NCBI GenBank assembly: GCA_003166955.1
Contig: PMUI01000040.1
Span: forward strand, 1 to 48,820
Direction of reading: 5' to 3'
Length of the DNA stretch: 48,820 nucleotides
Source of the DNA: Acidobacterium sp.
GTDB lineage: Bacteria > Acidobacteriota > Terriglobia > Terriglobales > Acidobacteriaceae
Part shown: one piece after another, positions 9,363 through 18,490 of the stretch
Layout of the letters: every line of letters begins with the position of its first letter
How positions within the stretch are numbered: the first letter of the stretch is position 1
The notes under the pieces: model-generated
The model's database searches: none
The model's input: the letters and a program-made list of their open reading frames with translations, nothing else
Told to the model about the DNA's origin: nothing
Made by a program: the position numbers and the translations under genes

Positions 9363-9615
9363 AAGAATCAGGCCAGTCACTCCCGGAAATTGCGGAGCAT
9401 CCGCTCAGCATAATGGTGCCGACAACAAGGTTCCGTTAAGATTCTTGTGTTTGGTGGCTGCAGGACGGAGCGTGCCGGCGTGAAGCATCTCCCCGGGAAA
9501 GCGTATCATCATAGGTGCAGGTTATCCCGGCACGACTGTCCCCAGGGGTCCGCTCGGCGATTCTGCAATCCTCATTTTCATATCCGTTGGACGACAAGGA
9601 AGCGGTAAGAAACGA

Positions 9616-9987
9616 ATGTCCGAACAGCAGGCGAAACCCAGGGTGCTTGTCGCGGATGACGAGCGCGTAATTGCCGACACCCTTGCAATCATTCTTAACC
9701 AGGCCGGATTCGATGCCACTGCCGTCTACAGCGGCGAGAAGGCCGTCGAGATGGCGCAAATCCTCAAGCCCGACATGCTTATCTCCGACGTCATCATGAC
9801 TGACTTGAACGGCATCGACGCAGCCATCCAGATTCGTGCCATGCTGCCCGGCTGCAAGATTCTCCTGTTCTCAGGGCAGGCTGCCACCGCTGATCTGCTC
9901 GATCGGGTCCGCGTCCAGGGTCACGAATTCGAAATCCTCGCCAAGCCTGTCCATCCTCAGGACCTGCTCGCTCGCCTCCGCAGCTAA
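9616..9987 (+). CDS. Stand-alone response regulator receiver protein
   Basis: A 123-residue single CheY-like domain with no output domain. The active site is complete: acidic pair D14/D15, phosphoacceptor D58 (DMLISDVIM), S86 at the Thr/Ser switch position and K110 in the AKP motif. It probably acts by phosphorylation-dependent protein contact or as an intermediate in a phosphorelay. No histidine kinase is nearby. The gene is divergent from the ABC ATPase across about 250 bp, in which nothing else is evident. Confidence 0.88.
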   Translation: MSEQQAKPRVLVADDERVIADTLAIILNQAGFDATAVYSGEKAVEMAQILKPDMLISDVIMTDLNGIDAAIQIRAMLPGCKILLFSGQAATADLLDRVRVQGHEFEILAKPVHPQDLLARLRS

Positions 9988-10016
9988 GAAAACGTCCGCC
10001 CGGATTCATCCCTGCC

Positions 10017-10044
10017 CCGGTGCCCTGAGCCCGGTGCCCGGTGC
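10017..10044. repeat. Heptanucleotide tandem array (CCGGTGC-type), 4 units
   Basis: Four units: CCGGTGC, CCTGAGC, CCGGTGC, CCGGTGC, with exact 7-bp period, between the convergent receiver and Wzi-like genes. Confidence 0.6.
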
Positions 10045-10051
10045 TCCGCTT

Positions 10052-11818
10052 TCACTCCTTCGCCCGCGGATACCAGGTAATCTGCGCTGCTCCTGAAGTA
10101 TCGCTTTGCGATCCGGTCGCGTAAATCGGCGCCTTCCACTGTTCGTACTGCAACCAGCCCTTCACCTCGATATCCTTCCCGATCCGCTTCACCACCGACC
10201 CCGCAAAGTCATTCTGCGTTGTCCCGCCGGGAATGAATTGCGCCGAAGCCTTCGCGTTCCGGTACATGAACTGAATATCCTCGTTGCCCGACAGATGCCA
10301 GGTCAGCCAAGCCTGTCCGCCCTTGCCCTGGCGCCCCACCCAGTCCGGCAAAAAGCCCTTGTTGGTCGGCCCCTGCTTCTGCACGGTCTCGACATACAGA
10401 AACTGGCCCTGATTGATTGGCGAGCCGTCGGGATTACTGTGGCTCGTCGGCTCCGTGCTCGCCCCCTCCAGCCGCAGATCCAGCTGGTGCAGGTACGGAA
10501 ACTGCGCCAGATAAATTCCCGGATGCAAGCCAGCACGCCGAGGCGCAGCTATCGGGCTCACATCGTCATGCACGAACGAATCCGAATACAGCGTCAGCCA
10601 CTTCTGCATGTACGGCAGCCGCCAATCGAAATCGAAGTTGCCGAATCGCGCCCCTGGATCGGTTCGCGAGAATTTTTCCGACGCGGTCACGTTCTGGAAG
10701 CTGAAGAAGCTCTTCAGGAACGTGTGAATCGTAATCGGCTCATGCCCTTTGCCGCCCCAGATCACCATACGGCTGAACCCGAACTCCAGATCGTGCGTGG
10801 GCTTGAAGCTGATCTTCTCCACGTGTACCCATGGATCGTTCGGATCCGTATGCCCCTTCAGGCTTCCCACAAAAAAGTCGTAGCGAAAGGGTCCCGTCAG
10901 CTTCGCCAATCCCGGAATCCGCAGCGGCTCCACGCGGTTGATCTCGAAATCGTAAATATCTTCCGCGTTGTTGCTCCACAGCATGCTCGCGCCCCGGTCC
11001 GGTCCAAGCCAGTGGTCGTTCTTGCCAAAGGAAATTTCATGCCCCAGCAGGTGATACGAAAGGTTCGCCTCCAGAATCCGCGCGTTGTTCGCCGCCGCAA
11101 TCGGTCCACCCGGAATCGTCGCCTGATTCGGATTCGGAGTGCAGAGGTTCGTCGTGGGATTGATGGCAATCAAATCGACATTGCAGGAAAGCAGCGTATA
11201 CAGTGCTGGCGAATACCCCGTCGCGCTCGGAGCATATTGATATTCGCCGCGGAAATACAGCGAAAACCGTCCCGCCTCCGCCCTGGCGCTGAACCCGGTG
11301 TAGTTATTGAACCCGCCCTCATAAGGCCGCCCATAGTCGTTGATTATCGTCTGCCCCAGGTGAAAGCTGTCCCGCAGCGGCGTTCCGCTCATCCCCCGCA
11401 GCTGCGTGTAGACGCTCTCCAGTTGCCCGCTCGGATGGTTTAGCTCCGTTGCGTTATCGACGTCCGGCTGCACTTCCTCGAGCACTGCCAGGTAGATGCT
11501 CTTCGCCTCGTCGTTCCCGGTATCCGTGTCGATGCGGTCCGCGCTCTGCTCCAGCATGTGCGCGATGCTCAGCCGCGTCCACGGACGCAGCCCCATGAAT
11601 GCCGAGTCCAGATAACCCAGCGAGTGCAGCCGGTCCAGAGCCGGATAAATCCAGCTGTCCATCGGTACGTACGTCGATCCCTGCGCGCTGGTCGCAATCG
11701 TCTCAGACGGCGGCTTATACCCAGGAGGGAACGGCTGCTGCGTCGTGACCTGTGCTTCAGTCAGTGACAAGAATGAGCTGAACAAAAGAACTGCGGGGAG
11801 AATAACGGAGGATCTCAA
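10052..11818 (-). CDS. Capsule assembly Wzi family outer-membrane protein
   Basis: A 588-residue exported protein with a signal peptide (MRSSVILPAVLLFSSFLSLTEA), a short helical part (about 50-150, dimension similar to the Wzi N-terminal region) and then alternating beta strands rich in aromatics, as in an outer-membrane beta-barrel. ISFGKNDHWLGPDRGASMLW is a typical Wzi-family signature. Wzi proteins help attach capsular polysaccharide to the cell surface; many distant homologues are untested. The start is TTG at 11816-11818 with GAGG just upstream. No capsule operon adjoins, though a sugar-nucleotide cluster lies at 39-42 kb. The 130 bp on to aceE show nothing clear. Confidence 0.82.
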   Translation of the reverse strand: MRSSVILPAVLLFSSFLSLTEAQVTTQQPFPPGYKPPSETIATSAQGSTYVPMDSWIYPALDRLHSLGYLDSAFMGLRPWTRLSIAHMLEQSADRIDTDTGNDEAKSIYLAVLEEVQPDVDNATELNHPSGQLESVYTQLRGMSGTPLRDSFHLGQTIINDYGRPYEGGFNNYTGFSARAEAGRFSLYFRGEYQYAPSATGYSPALYTLLSCNVDLIAINPTTNLCTPNPNQATIPGGPIAAANNARILEANLSYHLLGHEISFGKNDHWLGPDRGASMLWSNNAEDIYDFEINRVEPLRIPGLAKLTGPFRYDFFVGSLKGHTDPNDPWVHVEKISFKPTHDLEFGFSRMVIWGGKGHEPITIHTFLKSFFSFQNVTASEKFSRTDPGARFGNFDFDWRLPYMQKWLTLYSDSFVHDDVSPIAAPRRAGLHPGIYLAQFPYLHQLDLRLEGASTEPTSHSNPDGSPINQGQFLYVETVQKQGPTNKGFLPDWVGRQGKGGQAWLTWHLSGNEDIQFMYRNAKASAQFIPGGTTQNDFAGSVVKRIGKDIEVKGWLQYEQWKAPIYATGSQSDTSGAAQITWYPRAKE

Positions 11819-11947
11819 GCAGACCTCGGCGGGTTTTTACCGTTCCGGGCGCGGGGGACCTGCATCATGCGCCGCTGAATTCAGACTCATTCATCGACTC
11901 TGTGGTGTCAAGCGAGCGCGCTCCTTCGAAAAGCAGTCACGCGATTC

Positions 11948-14617
11948 TCACATGTGTGCCGGATCGCCGCGCTCCGTATCCACGCCCAGCTCCGCGAACG
12001 CCTTCTGCGCTTTCTTCGCATCAAACTTGCCCTCGCGCGCCAGTTTTGACAACATCGCCGCCACAATCGACTCCGCATTCACCTCGAAGTGCCGCCGCAG
12101 ATGCTCGCGATTGTCGCTGCGCCCGAACCCATCCGTCCCCAGCGACACCAGCCGCGTCGTCAGCCACGGCGAAAGCTGGTCCGGCACCGCCTTCATGTAA
12201 TCCGTCGCCGCGATAATCGGCCCCTTCGCCTTGTTCAGCGCCGACACGATATACGGAGTCTTCTCCGCCTCGGTCGGATGCAGCCGGTTCCAGCGCTCCA
12301 CGCCGAGAGCCTCGCGACGCAGTTCGTTGTAGCTGGTCACGCTCCACACATCCGTCTCCACGCCGTATTTCTCCGCCAGGAGATCCTGCGCGCGTAGTAC
12401 CTCATTCAGAATCGGCCCGCTCCCGAACAGCTGCGCCACCGCCTTGCCACTGGCCCCTGCCTTCAGTTTGTAGATGCCACGCACAATCCCTTCGCGTGCG
12501 CCCTTCGGCATCTCCGGCATGGCGTAGTCTTCGTTGTACATCGTGATGTAGTAGAAGACGTCCTCGCCATCCTCATACATCCGCTTCAGCCCATCCTGCA
12601 CGATCACCGCCAGCTCGTACACAAATGCCGAGTCGTAGCTCACGCACGTCGGGATCACACTCATCAGCACATGACTGTGGCCGTCCTGATGCTGCAGTCC
12701 CTCGCCCAGCATCGTTGTGCGCCCCGCGGTACCCGCCATCAGGAAACCCTTGCCGCGCGCATCCGCAAACGCCCACATCATGTCGCCCACGCGCTGAAAT
12801 CCGAACATCGAGTAGTACATATAGAAGGGAATCGTCGGCACCAGGTAATTCGAATAGCCCGTGCCGGCCGCCGTGAACGACGCCATCGAGCCGGCTTCCG
12901 TGATCCCTTCTTCCAGAATCTGTCCGTCCTTCTCCTCGCGATACGACAGCACCATATCCACGTCGTGGGGCTTGTACTTCTGCCCCTCGCTCGCGTAAAT
13001 GCCCACCTGCTTGATCGCCGACTCCAGCCCAAACGTCCGTCCCTCGTCCGGCACAATCGGCACGATGTACTTGCCCGTAGCCGCATCCTTCATCAGCGCG
13101 CGCAGGATGCTCACGAATCCCATCGTCGTCGAAACCGCGCGCCCCCGCGATCCGCCCGTCCACTCCGCGAACGTCTCCAGCTTCGGCGCCTTGAAGTCGA
13201 TCTTCGGAACATCGCGCTTCGGCATGAAGCCGCCCAGCCCCTGCCGCCGCGCATGCATGTAGACCATCTCCGGCGCATCCTTCGCCGGCCGATACAGCTT
13301 GCCCGCCCGCGCGTCGTCGTCCGAAATCGGCAGCTCATACCGATGCGCAAACTCTACCAGCGCATCGTCCGCCATCTTCTTCTCCTGGTGCGAAGCGTTC
13401 CGCGCCTGCGTGCTTCCGAGGCCATAACCCTTCACGGTCTTCGCCAGGATCACCGTCGGCTCGCCCTTGTGCTCCACGGCGCGCTTGTAGGCGTTATAGA
13501 TCTTCGTCGCATCATGGCCGCCGCGATGCAGGTGGAAGATCTCATCGTCGGTCATGTGCTCGACGAGCTTCAGCAACTCCGGATACTTCCCGAAAAACTC
13601 GCTCCGGATGTACGCGCCGCCCTTCGCCTTGAACGCCTGATACTCGCCATCCACGCATTCTTCCATGCGCTTCAGCAGCAGCCCGGTGTGATCGCGCTCG
13701 AACAACTCATCCCAGTCGCGGCCCCATATCACCTTGATAACATTCCAGCCCGCGCCCAAAAACACCGCTTCCAGCTCGTCGATAATCCGCCCGTTCCCGC
13801 GCACCGGCCCGTCCAGCCGCTGCAGGTTGCAGTTCACCACGAAGATCAGGTTGTCCAGCTTCTCCCGCCGTCCCAGCGACAGCGCGCCCAGCGTGTCCAC
13901 TTCATCCGTCTCGCCATCGCCGACGAAGGCCCAGATCTTCCGCGGCGTCTTCTCGATCAGCCCGCGGTTTTCGAGATACCGCATGAACCGCGCCTGATAC
14001 ACCGCGTTCAGCGGACCAATCCCCATCGACACCGTCGGGAACCGCCAGAAATCCGGCATCAGCCACGGATGCGGATACGACGACAGCCCCGGCGTGTCGC
14101 GCAGCTCATGCCGGAAATTCAGAATCCGCTGCTCATCGAGTCGCCCCAGCAAAAACGCCCGCGCATAAATCCCCGGGCTCGCGTGTCCCTGGAAATAAAC
14201 AAAATCTCCAGGCTGCTCCCCATACGTCGCGTGAAAGAAATGATTGAAGCCGACCTCCAGCAGCGTCGCCAGCGATGAGTACGTCGCGATGTGTCCGCCG
14301 ATGCCGTGGTCCTTCTTGTTCTGTCCGTGCACCATCGCCGTCGCGTTCCACCGGATCAGGCTCTCGATGCGCCGCTCCAGCGTGCGATCGCCGGGGTAGG
14401 GCACTTCCTCGTGTTTCCCAATCGTGTTCACGTACGGTGTCGTCAGCTCGCTCGGCTGCGAAATCCCTGCCTCGCGCGCGCGCTGCTTCAGCGCCGTCAG
14501 CAGATCCGCGCCCTGCTCCGGCCCCTCACCCACTACCACGTCATCGAACGCCTCGATCCACTCCCGAAGCTCCGCGGAAAAATCGCTCACCGCCGGATTC
14601 GTCACCTTCGTTGCCAT
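11948..14617 (-). CDS. aceE: Pyruvate dehydrogenase E1 component, homodimeric type
   Basis: An 889-residue thiamine-diphosphate enzyme matching the AceE family over full length. It would decarboxylate pyruvate and pass the acetyl group to lipoylated E2. Visible features: GGHIATYSSLATLLEVGFNH near residue 107, the ThDP/Mg motif GDGETDEVDTLGALSLGRRE followed by FVVNCNLQRLDGPV, DEGRTFG around 530, and the C-terminal transketolase-like region. No E2 or E3 gene is adjacent. It follows the E1-alpha-like gene by 23 bp on the same strand, so the two are probably cotranscribed. Confidence 0.95.
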   Translation of the reverse strand: MATKVTNPAVSDFSAELREWIEAFDDVVVGEGPEQGADLLTALKQRAREAGISQPSELTTPYVNTIGKHEEVPYPGDRTLERRIESLIRWNATAMVHGQNKKDHGIGGHIATYSSLATLLEVGFNHFFHATYGEQPGDFVYFQGHASPGIYARAFLLGRLDEQRILNFRHELRDTPGLSSYPHPWLMPDFWRFPTVSMGIGPLNAVYQARFMRYLENRGLIEKTPRKIWAFVGDGETDEVDTLGALSLGRREKLDNLIFVVNCNLQRLDGPVRGNGRIIDELEAVFLGAGWNVIKVIWGRDWDELFERDHTGLLLKRMEECVDGEYQAFKAKGGAYIRSEFFGKYPELLKLVEHMTDDEIFHLHRGGHDATKIYNAYKRAVEHKGEPTVILAKTVKGYGLGSTQARNASHQEKKMADDALVEFAHRYELPISDDDARAGKLYRPAKDAPEMVYMHARRQGLGGFMPKRDVPKIDFKAPKLETFAEWTGGSRGRAVSTTMGFVSILRALMKDAATGKYIVPIVPDEGRTFGLESAIKQVGIYASEGQKYKPHDVDMVLSYREEKDGQILEEGITEAGSMASFTAAGTGYSNYLVPTIPFYMYYSMFGFQRVGDMMWAFADARGKGFLMAGTAGRTTMLGEGLQHQDGHSHVLMSVIPTCVSYDSAFVYELAVIVQDGLKRMYEDGEDVFYYITMYNEDYAMPEMPKGAREGIVRGIYKLKAGASGKAVAQLFGSGPILNEVLRAQDLLAEKYGVETDVWSVTSYNELRREALGVERWNRLHPTEAEKTPYIVSALNKAKGPIIAATDYMKAVPDQLSPWLTTRLVSLGTDGFGRSDNREHLRRHFEVNAESIVAAMLSKLAREGKFDAKKAQKAFAELGVDTERGDPAHM

Positions 14618-14640
14618 AAACTCCTGATCTCTCCTCGTCC

Positions 14641-15492
14641 TTACGCGATCGCCCGCGTCTCCGTCTCTTCGTCTTCGTTCAGGCTCTCACTCGCCTGGGC
14701 CGCGAACGCTTGCCCGCGCCTGTTCGCCTCAAACTCCGCGACGATCTCCCTCCGCCACGCCTGCACCGGCAATCCTCGCGCGATGAGCCACTGTTCCAGA
14801 TGCTCAACCGCGTCCTGGGTTGCGGCCTTCGCCGCGCGCTTCCGCCCGCTCGCCGTCGCGAGCTTCCACCGCACACCCACAATGTGCGTCGGCCCGCCGC
14901 CATCGCGCGCCCGTGTAATCGACTCGTGCGCCACCCGGTACATCGCGATCACATCCTGCGTGTCCACGGGAATCGACGGATACTCGAACGCCGGCTGCTT
15001 CTTCTTGTCGTTAGCGCCGCGCGCCTTCTGCTGCTCCTCGACAAACAGCACCGGCAGCTTCGCCGCGATCGCCAGCGCGCGCGCCTCCTGCAGAATCGTT
15101 CCACCCCGTACGCCGTCGAGAAATACGACCGTGATCCTCCCTGTCTTCCGCATACGATCGCCGACCGCATCGCTCAGCGCTTCGATCACGCGCTCTTCAA
15201 AGCTGCGACGATCCATGCGCACCCCGGCATGTCCCCGCAGAATCTCTTCAACGGATCCGCCGTGCTCCGCAACCACCACGTCGCCATCGCGCAAATCCCC
15301 CGCAACTCCTGCGAACACCGCCTCGTGGCCACGCAGCCACGTGAGGCCATCGCCCCCGGCGCGCTCGCTGGCCAGATGCAACTTCAAAGCAAGCTCGTAG
15401 AGCCGGCGAAATTTCGCATCGCTGATGAGCGAGTGCCCATTCTTGCCATTCGCTGCGGCAGACGGAACCCTGTTCCTTGCCTCAATCGTCAT
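14641..15492 (-). CDS. Degenerate ThDP-dependent E1-alpha-like protein upstream of aceE
   Basis: A 283-residue protein related to the alpha subunit of 2-oxoacid dehydrogenase E1. Recognisable parts: an N-terminal helix (FRRLYELALKLHLASERAGG), LRGHEAVFAGVAGDLRDGDVV, and the C-terminal VDTQDVIAMYRVAHESITRA. The ThDP/Mg site, normally GDGxxNxG, reads LDGVRGGT at 125-132, so the first Gly and the metal-binding Asn are gone. Catalysis is therefore doubtful. The ATG at 15492 is preferred over an in-frame GTG at 15564. A regulatory or assembly partner for the neighbouring AceE is possible; a decaying paralogue is the alternative. Confidence 0.7.
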   Translation of the reverse strand: MTIEARNRVPSAAANGKNGHSLISDAKFRRLYELALKLHLASERAGGDGLTWLRGHEAVFAGVAGDLRDGDVVVAEHGGSVEEILRGHAGVRMDRRSFEERVIEALSDAVGDRMRKTGRITVVFLDGVRGGTILQEARALAIAAKLPVLFVEEQQKARGANDKKKQPAFEYPSIPVDTQDVIAMYRVAHESITRARDGGGPTHIVGVRWKLATASGRKRAAKAATQDAVEHLEQWLIARGLPVQAWRREIVAEFEANRRGQAFAAQASESLNEDEETETRAIA

Positions 15493-15852
15493 CTGTTTTG
15501 AGAGTCCTTGCGGCCGCTCGATTCGGGGATGCGCGACCGTCACGTCCAGTGCGATACTTAACACAACCAGTTATAGAAAAATTGTAGCGCAGCCGCGTGG
15601 GTTGTTCCTGCCGTCACAGCCGCCCACTCACGAACTCTCCGCTCGCGCAGATTTCAACAGTTTTGTGAATAACCCTGTGCATTTCCCGCTCGCCTGCGCC
15701 CGAAAGTCGCCAATGATGCGGACTTCACCATTCTGCACTCCACCCGATGCACTCTCGCATCGCTCCTGAATGTGATTTCCATCACCTTGCGCGGTGCGCT
15801 GACCCCTCTTCTGAGGTCTGAGCTCTGTGCTTTCGTCTCTGGTCGCTTCACA

Positions 15853-15902
15853 GCTGACCGGTTCTTAGCTGACCGCCTCATCGCTGACCGCATTATCGCT
15901 GT
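15853..15902. repeat. 15-bp tandem repeat, 3 units plus partial
   Basis: GCTGACCG recurs at 15853, 15868 and 15883 with a partial GCT at 15898, exact 15-bp period, next to the argJ stop. One strand could read as ADRxx pentads, but no gene is supported. The rest of 15493-15903 (promoter side of the E1-alpha/aceE operon) shows no recognised element. Confidence 0.6.
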
Positions 15903-15903
15903 C

Positions 15904-17160
15904 TTACGTCGAGTACTCTGCGTTGATCTTCACGTACTCCGCCGTCAGGTCGCACGTCCAGAACCGGCATCGCCCCTCACCCAACCCAAGCGCGATGCGA
16001 ATCGAATACTCCCGCTGCCGCAAATACGCATGTGCAGCATGTTCGTCGTACTCGGGCGCCCGCCCGCCCTGCACGCAAATTGGAAGCTCGCCAAACCAGA
16101 TTGCAATCTTCTCCGGATCGATCGCCACGCCGGAATAACCCACCGCAGCTATCAGCCGTCCCCAGTTCGGATCCGATCCCGCCCACGCCGTCTTCACCAG
16201 CATCGAGTGCGCAATCGACTTCGCCACTCTCAGCGCATCCGCATCGCTGGGCGCGCCATCGATCACCAGCTCCACCACATGCGTAACGCCTTCGCCGTCC
16301 GCCACAATCTGTTTCGCCAGCGACATGCAAACTGAAGTCAGCGCCGCCCAAAAACCCGCCTCAGACTCGAGAGACTCGAGAGTGTGCACATCCGGCTCGT
16401 CAATCCTCACCCCCGACGCACCCGACGCCAGCAGCAGCACTGTGTCATTCGTCGATGTGTCGCCATCAATCGAGATCCGGTTGAAGCTCACCTCCACCGC
16501 CGCGCGCAGATAATCGCCCAAAATCGCTGGATCGACAGCCGCATCCGTGAACACATACACCAGCATCGTCGCGTGCAGCGCAGGCACCAGCTGCGGATGA
16601 ATCATCCCCGCGCCCTTGCACACGCCCGCGATCCTCACCGTCTTCCCGCCGACCTCAAACGACGCATGCGCGACCTTCGCCCGCGTATCCGTCGTCAGAA
16701 TTGCCTGCGCGAACCCGGCAAGCCCCGCTGCATCGCCAGCCAGTTCAGTCTTAACTGAAGGCAACGCCGCCACCAGCTTCTCTGCCGGCAGCGGCACGCC
16801 AATAATTCCCGTCGAGGAAGGAAAGACCTCGTGCCCCTCGCATCCAAACGCCTCGGCCGCCGCGCGACACACCTGCTCGCATGCCGTGATCCCAATCTCC
16901 CCCGTAGCGCAGTTCGCATTCCCAGCATTCACCGCCACCACGCGCACCTGCCCGCCGCTGCGTGCCAGATGTCTGCGCCCCACCATGATGGGCGCCGCCT
17001 GCACCTGATTCGACGTGAACATCGCGGCCGCGCTCGCGCATTCATCGGCCACGACGACAGCGAAGTCCGCCTTCCCGCTCGGCTTGATGCCCGCTTTCAC
17101 TGCCGCAAATCGAAATCCCCGCGGCAGCGCCTCAGAAGAAATCAGAGAAGGATCCGTCAT
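15904..17160 (-). CDS. argJ: Bifunctional glutamate N-acetyltransferase / amino-acid acetyltransferase
   Basis: A 418-residue ArgJ (ornithine acetyltransferase) of usual length. It transfers acetyl from N-acetylornithine to glutamate in the cyclic arginine pathway. The proprotein cleaves itself before the nucleophile Thr in the ATML motif, here T198 (HATML). The oxyanion-hole region FPSSTGIIG (T117) and the C-terminal SDPNWGRLIAA signature are present. It starts 8 bp after the nucleoside hydrolase stop on the same strand. No other arginine gene lies in the window. Whether it also makes N-acetylglutamate from acetyl-CoA cannot be read from the sequence. Confidence 0.95.
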   Translation of the reverse strand: MTDPSLISSEALPRGFRFAAVKAGIKPSGKADFAVVVADECASAAAMFTSNQVQAAPIMVGRRHLARSGGQVRVVAVNAGNANCATGEIGITACEQVCRAAAEAFGCEGHEVFPSSTGIIGVPLPAEKLVAALPSVKTELAGDAAGLAGFAQAILTTDTRAKVAHASFEVGGKTVRIAGVCKGAGMIHPQLVPALHATMLVYVFTDAAVDPAILGDYLRAAVEVSFNRISIDGDTSTNDTVLLLASGASGVRIDEPDVHTLESLESEAGFWAALTSVCMSLAKQIVADGEGVTHVVELVIDGAPSDADALRVAKSIAHSMLVKTAWAGSDPNWGRLIAAVGYSGVAIDPEKIAIWFGELPICVQGGRAPEYDEHAAHAYLRQREYSIRIALGLGEGRCRFWTCDLTAEYVKINAEYST

Positions 17161-17168
17161 GTCTCGTC

Positions 17169-18371
17169 TCAGTCACCCGTCTTTCGCCCGCTCTGCGGAG
17201 GCGCAGACATCAGCTCAACAAACTCCCGCGTAAATCTCGCGAGATCCACGTCCATCTGCGCGTGAACCTTCTGCACGTCCGTCGCCGGCCGCATCGCATC
17301 CGTCCACGTGACTGTGTCACCGTAACTCGGACCATGGCTCAGATCCACATCCATATACACCTGCTTTTCCTTCGTGATGATCGAAGGATCAAGCCACGCA
17401 CAAGCCGCCAGCTCATCCCATAGATAGTAGCGATCCTGCGACCATGCCGCGATGTACCGCGCCGCCGGATTCGGCGACTTCGCAATCTCGTCCAGCATCG
17501 CCTGCGTGAACGGCGCCTTGATCGAAACATCTACAGTCGTCACGTCAACCCGCGGCCAGTGCCCGCGCAGCACGATGTGCGCCGCCTCCGGATCGAACCA
17601 GAAATTGAACTCATGCCGCGGGCTCTCCGCAAATTCCGGATCGTCCGTCTGCGGATTCAGGCTGCCGCCCATGATCACGATCCCCTGCGTCAGCTCCGCA
17701 AACTCCGGATCGATGCGAATCGCCAGCGCGATGTTCGTCAACGGACCCGCCGCGTAAATCGTCACCGCATGCGGATGCGCATGCACCTGCCGGATGAGGA
17801 AATGCACCGCGTCCTCATCGATCGCCTTCGTATGCGGCGCGCCCTCCGGCATCGGTGGCACCACATCGGGCGCATGGATCGTCGGCCGTACCGCACTCCC
17901 GGCCACCCCGCCACTATGACCTGTATCGACCAGCGTCGTTGGACCCTCTCCCCACGCGCCCAGCCAGCTCACGTGCCCCACCAATGGTGTGTTCAGCCGC
18001 GTCTCTTCCTCGGTCCGCACCAGCGGGAAAACCGCGCCCTTCGCCACCGGCACGTCCGTGCGCCCGATCAGCTCCAGCATCCGCAGCGTGTGCTGCGTCT
18101 CTTCATCGCGCCAGGCGTTGCCCGTTACCATTGTGATGCCCAGCACCTCCGCCTGCGGTGACTGCAGCAGCACCATCATCGCCATCTGGTTCGATCCGCC
18201 AGGCCCCGACCCATCCTGATCGATCAGCACCAGCCGCCTCTGCGCACAGGCCGGCAACACGAGGCAGCACGCCAGCACGGCCGCGGCCATTCGCGCCCGC
18301 GTCCGCCGTACGTCAGGCGCAACTCGAAATCCGCGTCGCTCTGCTCGAGAAACCAAAGAAAGTTCAGTCAT
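17169..18371 (-). CDS. Exported nucleoside hydrolase-like protein
   Basis: A 400-residue protein of the inosine/uridine-preferring nucleoside hydrolase fold, which splits N-ribosyl bonds using a Ca2+ held by an Asp cluster. An N-terminal segment (AAAVLACCLVLPACAQ) is a signal peptide, with LPAC resembling a lipobox. The usual DxDxxxxDD cluster is altered: D51 and D53 are present in IDQDGSGPGGSNQ, but the following Asp pair is replaced by S60/N61 with a small insertion. Other family parts (VTGNAWRDEE, VIMGGSLNPQ, NFWFDPEAAH) are present. An in-frame ATG at 18290 is an alternative start. It leads an operon with argJ. Confidence 0.82.
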   Translation of the reverse strand: MTELSLVSRAERRGFRVAPDVRRTRARMAAAVLACCLVLPACAQRRLVLIDQDGSGPGGSNQMAMMVLLQSPQAEVLGITMVTGNAWRDEETQHTLRMLELIGRTDVPVAKGAVFPLVRTEEETRLNTPLVGHVSWLGAWGEGPTTLVDTGHSGGVAGSAVRPTIHAPDVVPPMPEGAPHTKAIDEDAVHFLIRQVHAHPHAVTIYAAGPLTNIALAIRIDPEFAELTQGIVIMGGSLNPQTDDPEFAESPRHEFNFWFDPEAAHIVLRGHWPRVDVTTVDVSIKAPFTQAMLDEIAKSPNPAARYIAAWSQDRYYLWDELAACAWLDPSIITKEKQVYMDVDLSHGPSYGDTVTWTDAMRPATDVQKVHAQMDVDLARFTREFVELMSAPPQSGRKTGD

Positions 18372-18406
18372 AGGTGGGTGCAGCGATATCTAATCTACCA
18401 ACTTCG

Positions 18407-18448
18407 CACTTTGAAATACGCTCTTTGAAATACGCACTTTGAAATAAT
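18407..18448. repeat. 14-bp tandem repeat, 3 copies, between divergent genes
   Basis: Three back-to-back 14-bp units: CACTTTGAAATACG (18407-18420), CTCTTTGAAATACG (18421-18434), CACTTTGAAATAAT (18435-18448). They sit in the roughly 120-bp divergent promoter region between the nucleoside hydrolase and the ABC ATPase and are much richer in AT than the surroundings. A binding-site array is possible. Confidence 0.7.
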
Positions 18449-18490
18449 GATTCCGCCCTGTCCGACGCCCGCCAATCCGACTTCCTCGTC

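Noticed and set aside
7968-9413. 481-codon plus-strand frame opposite the ABC ATPase
   Set aside because: Arg/His/Gln-rich shadow of the ATPase; all ATPase motifs are on the minus strand.
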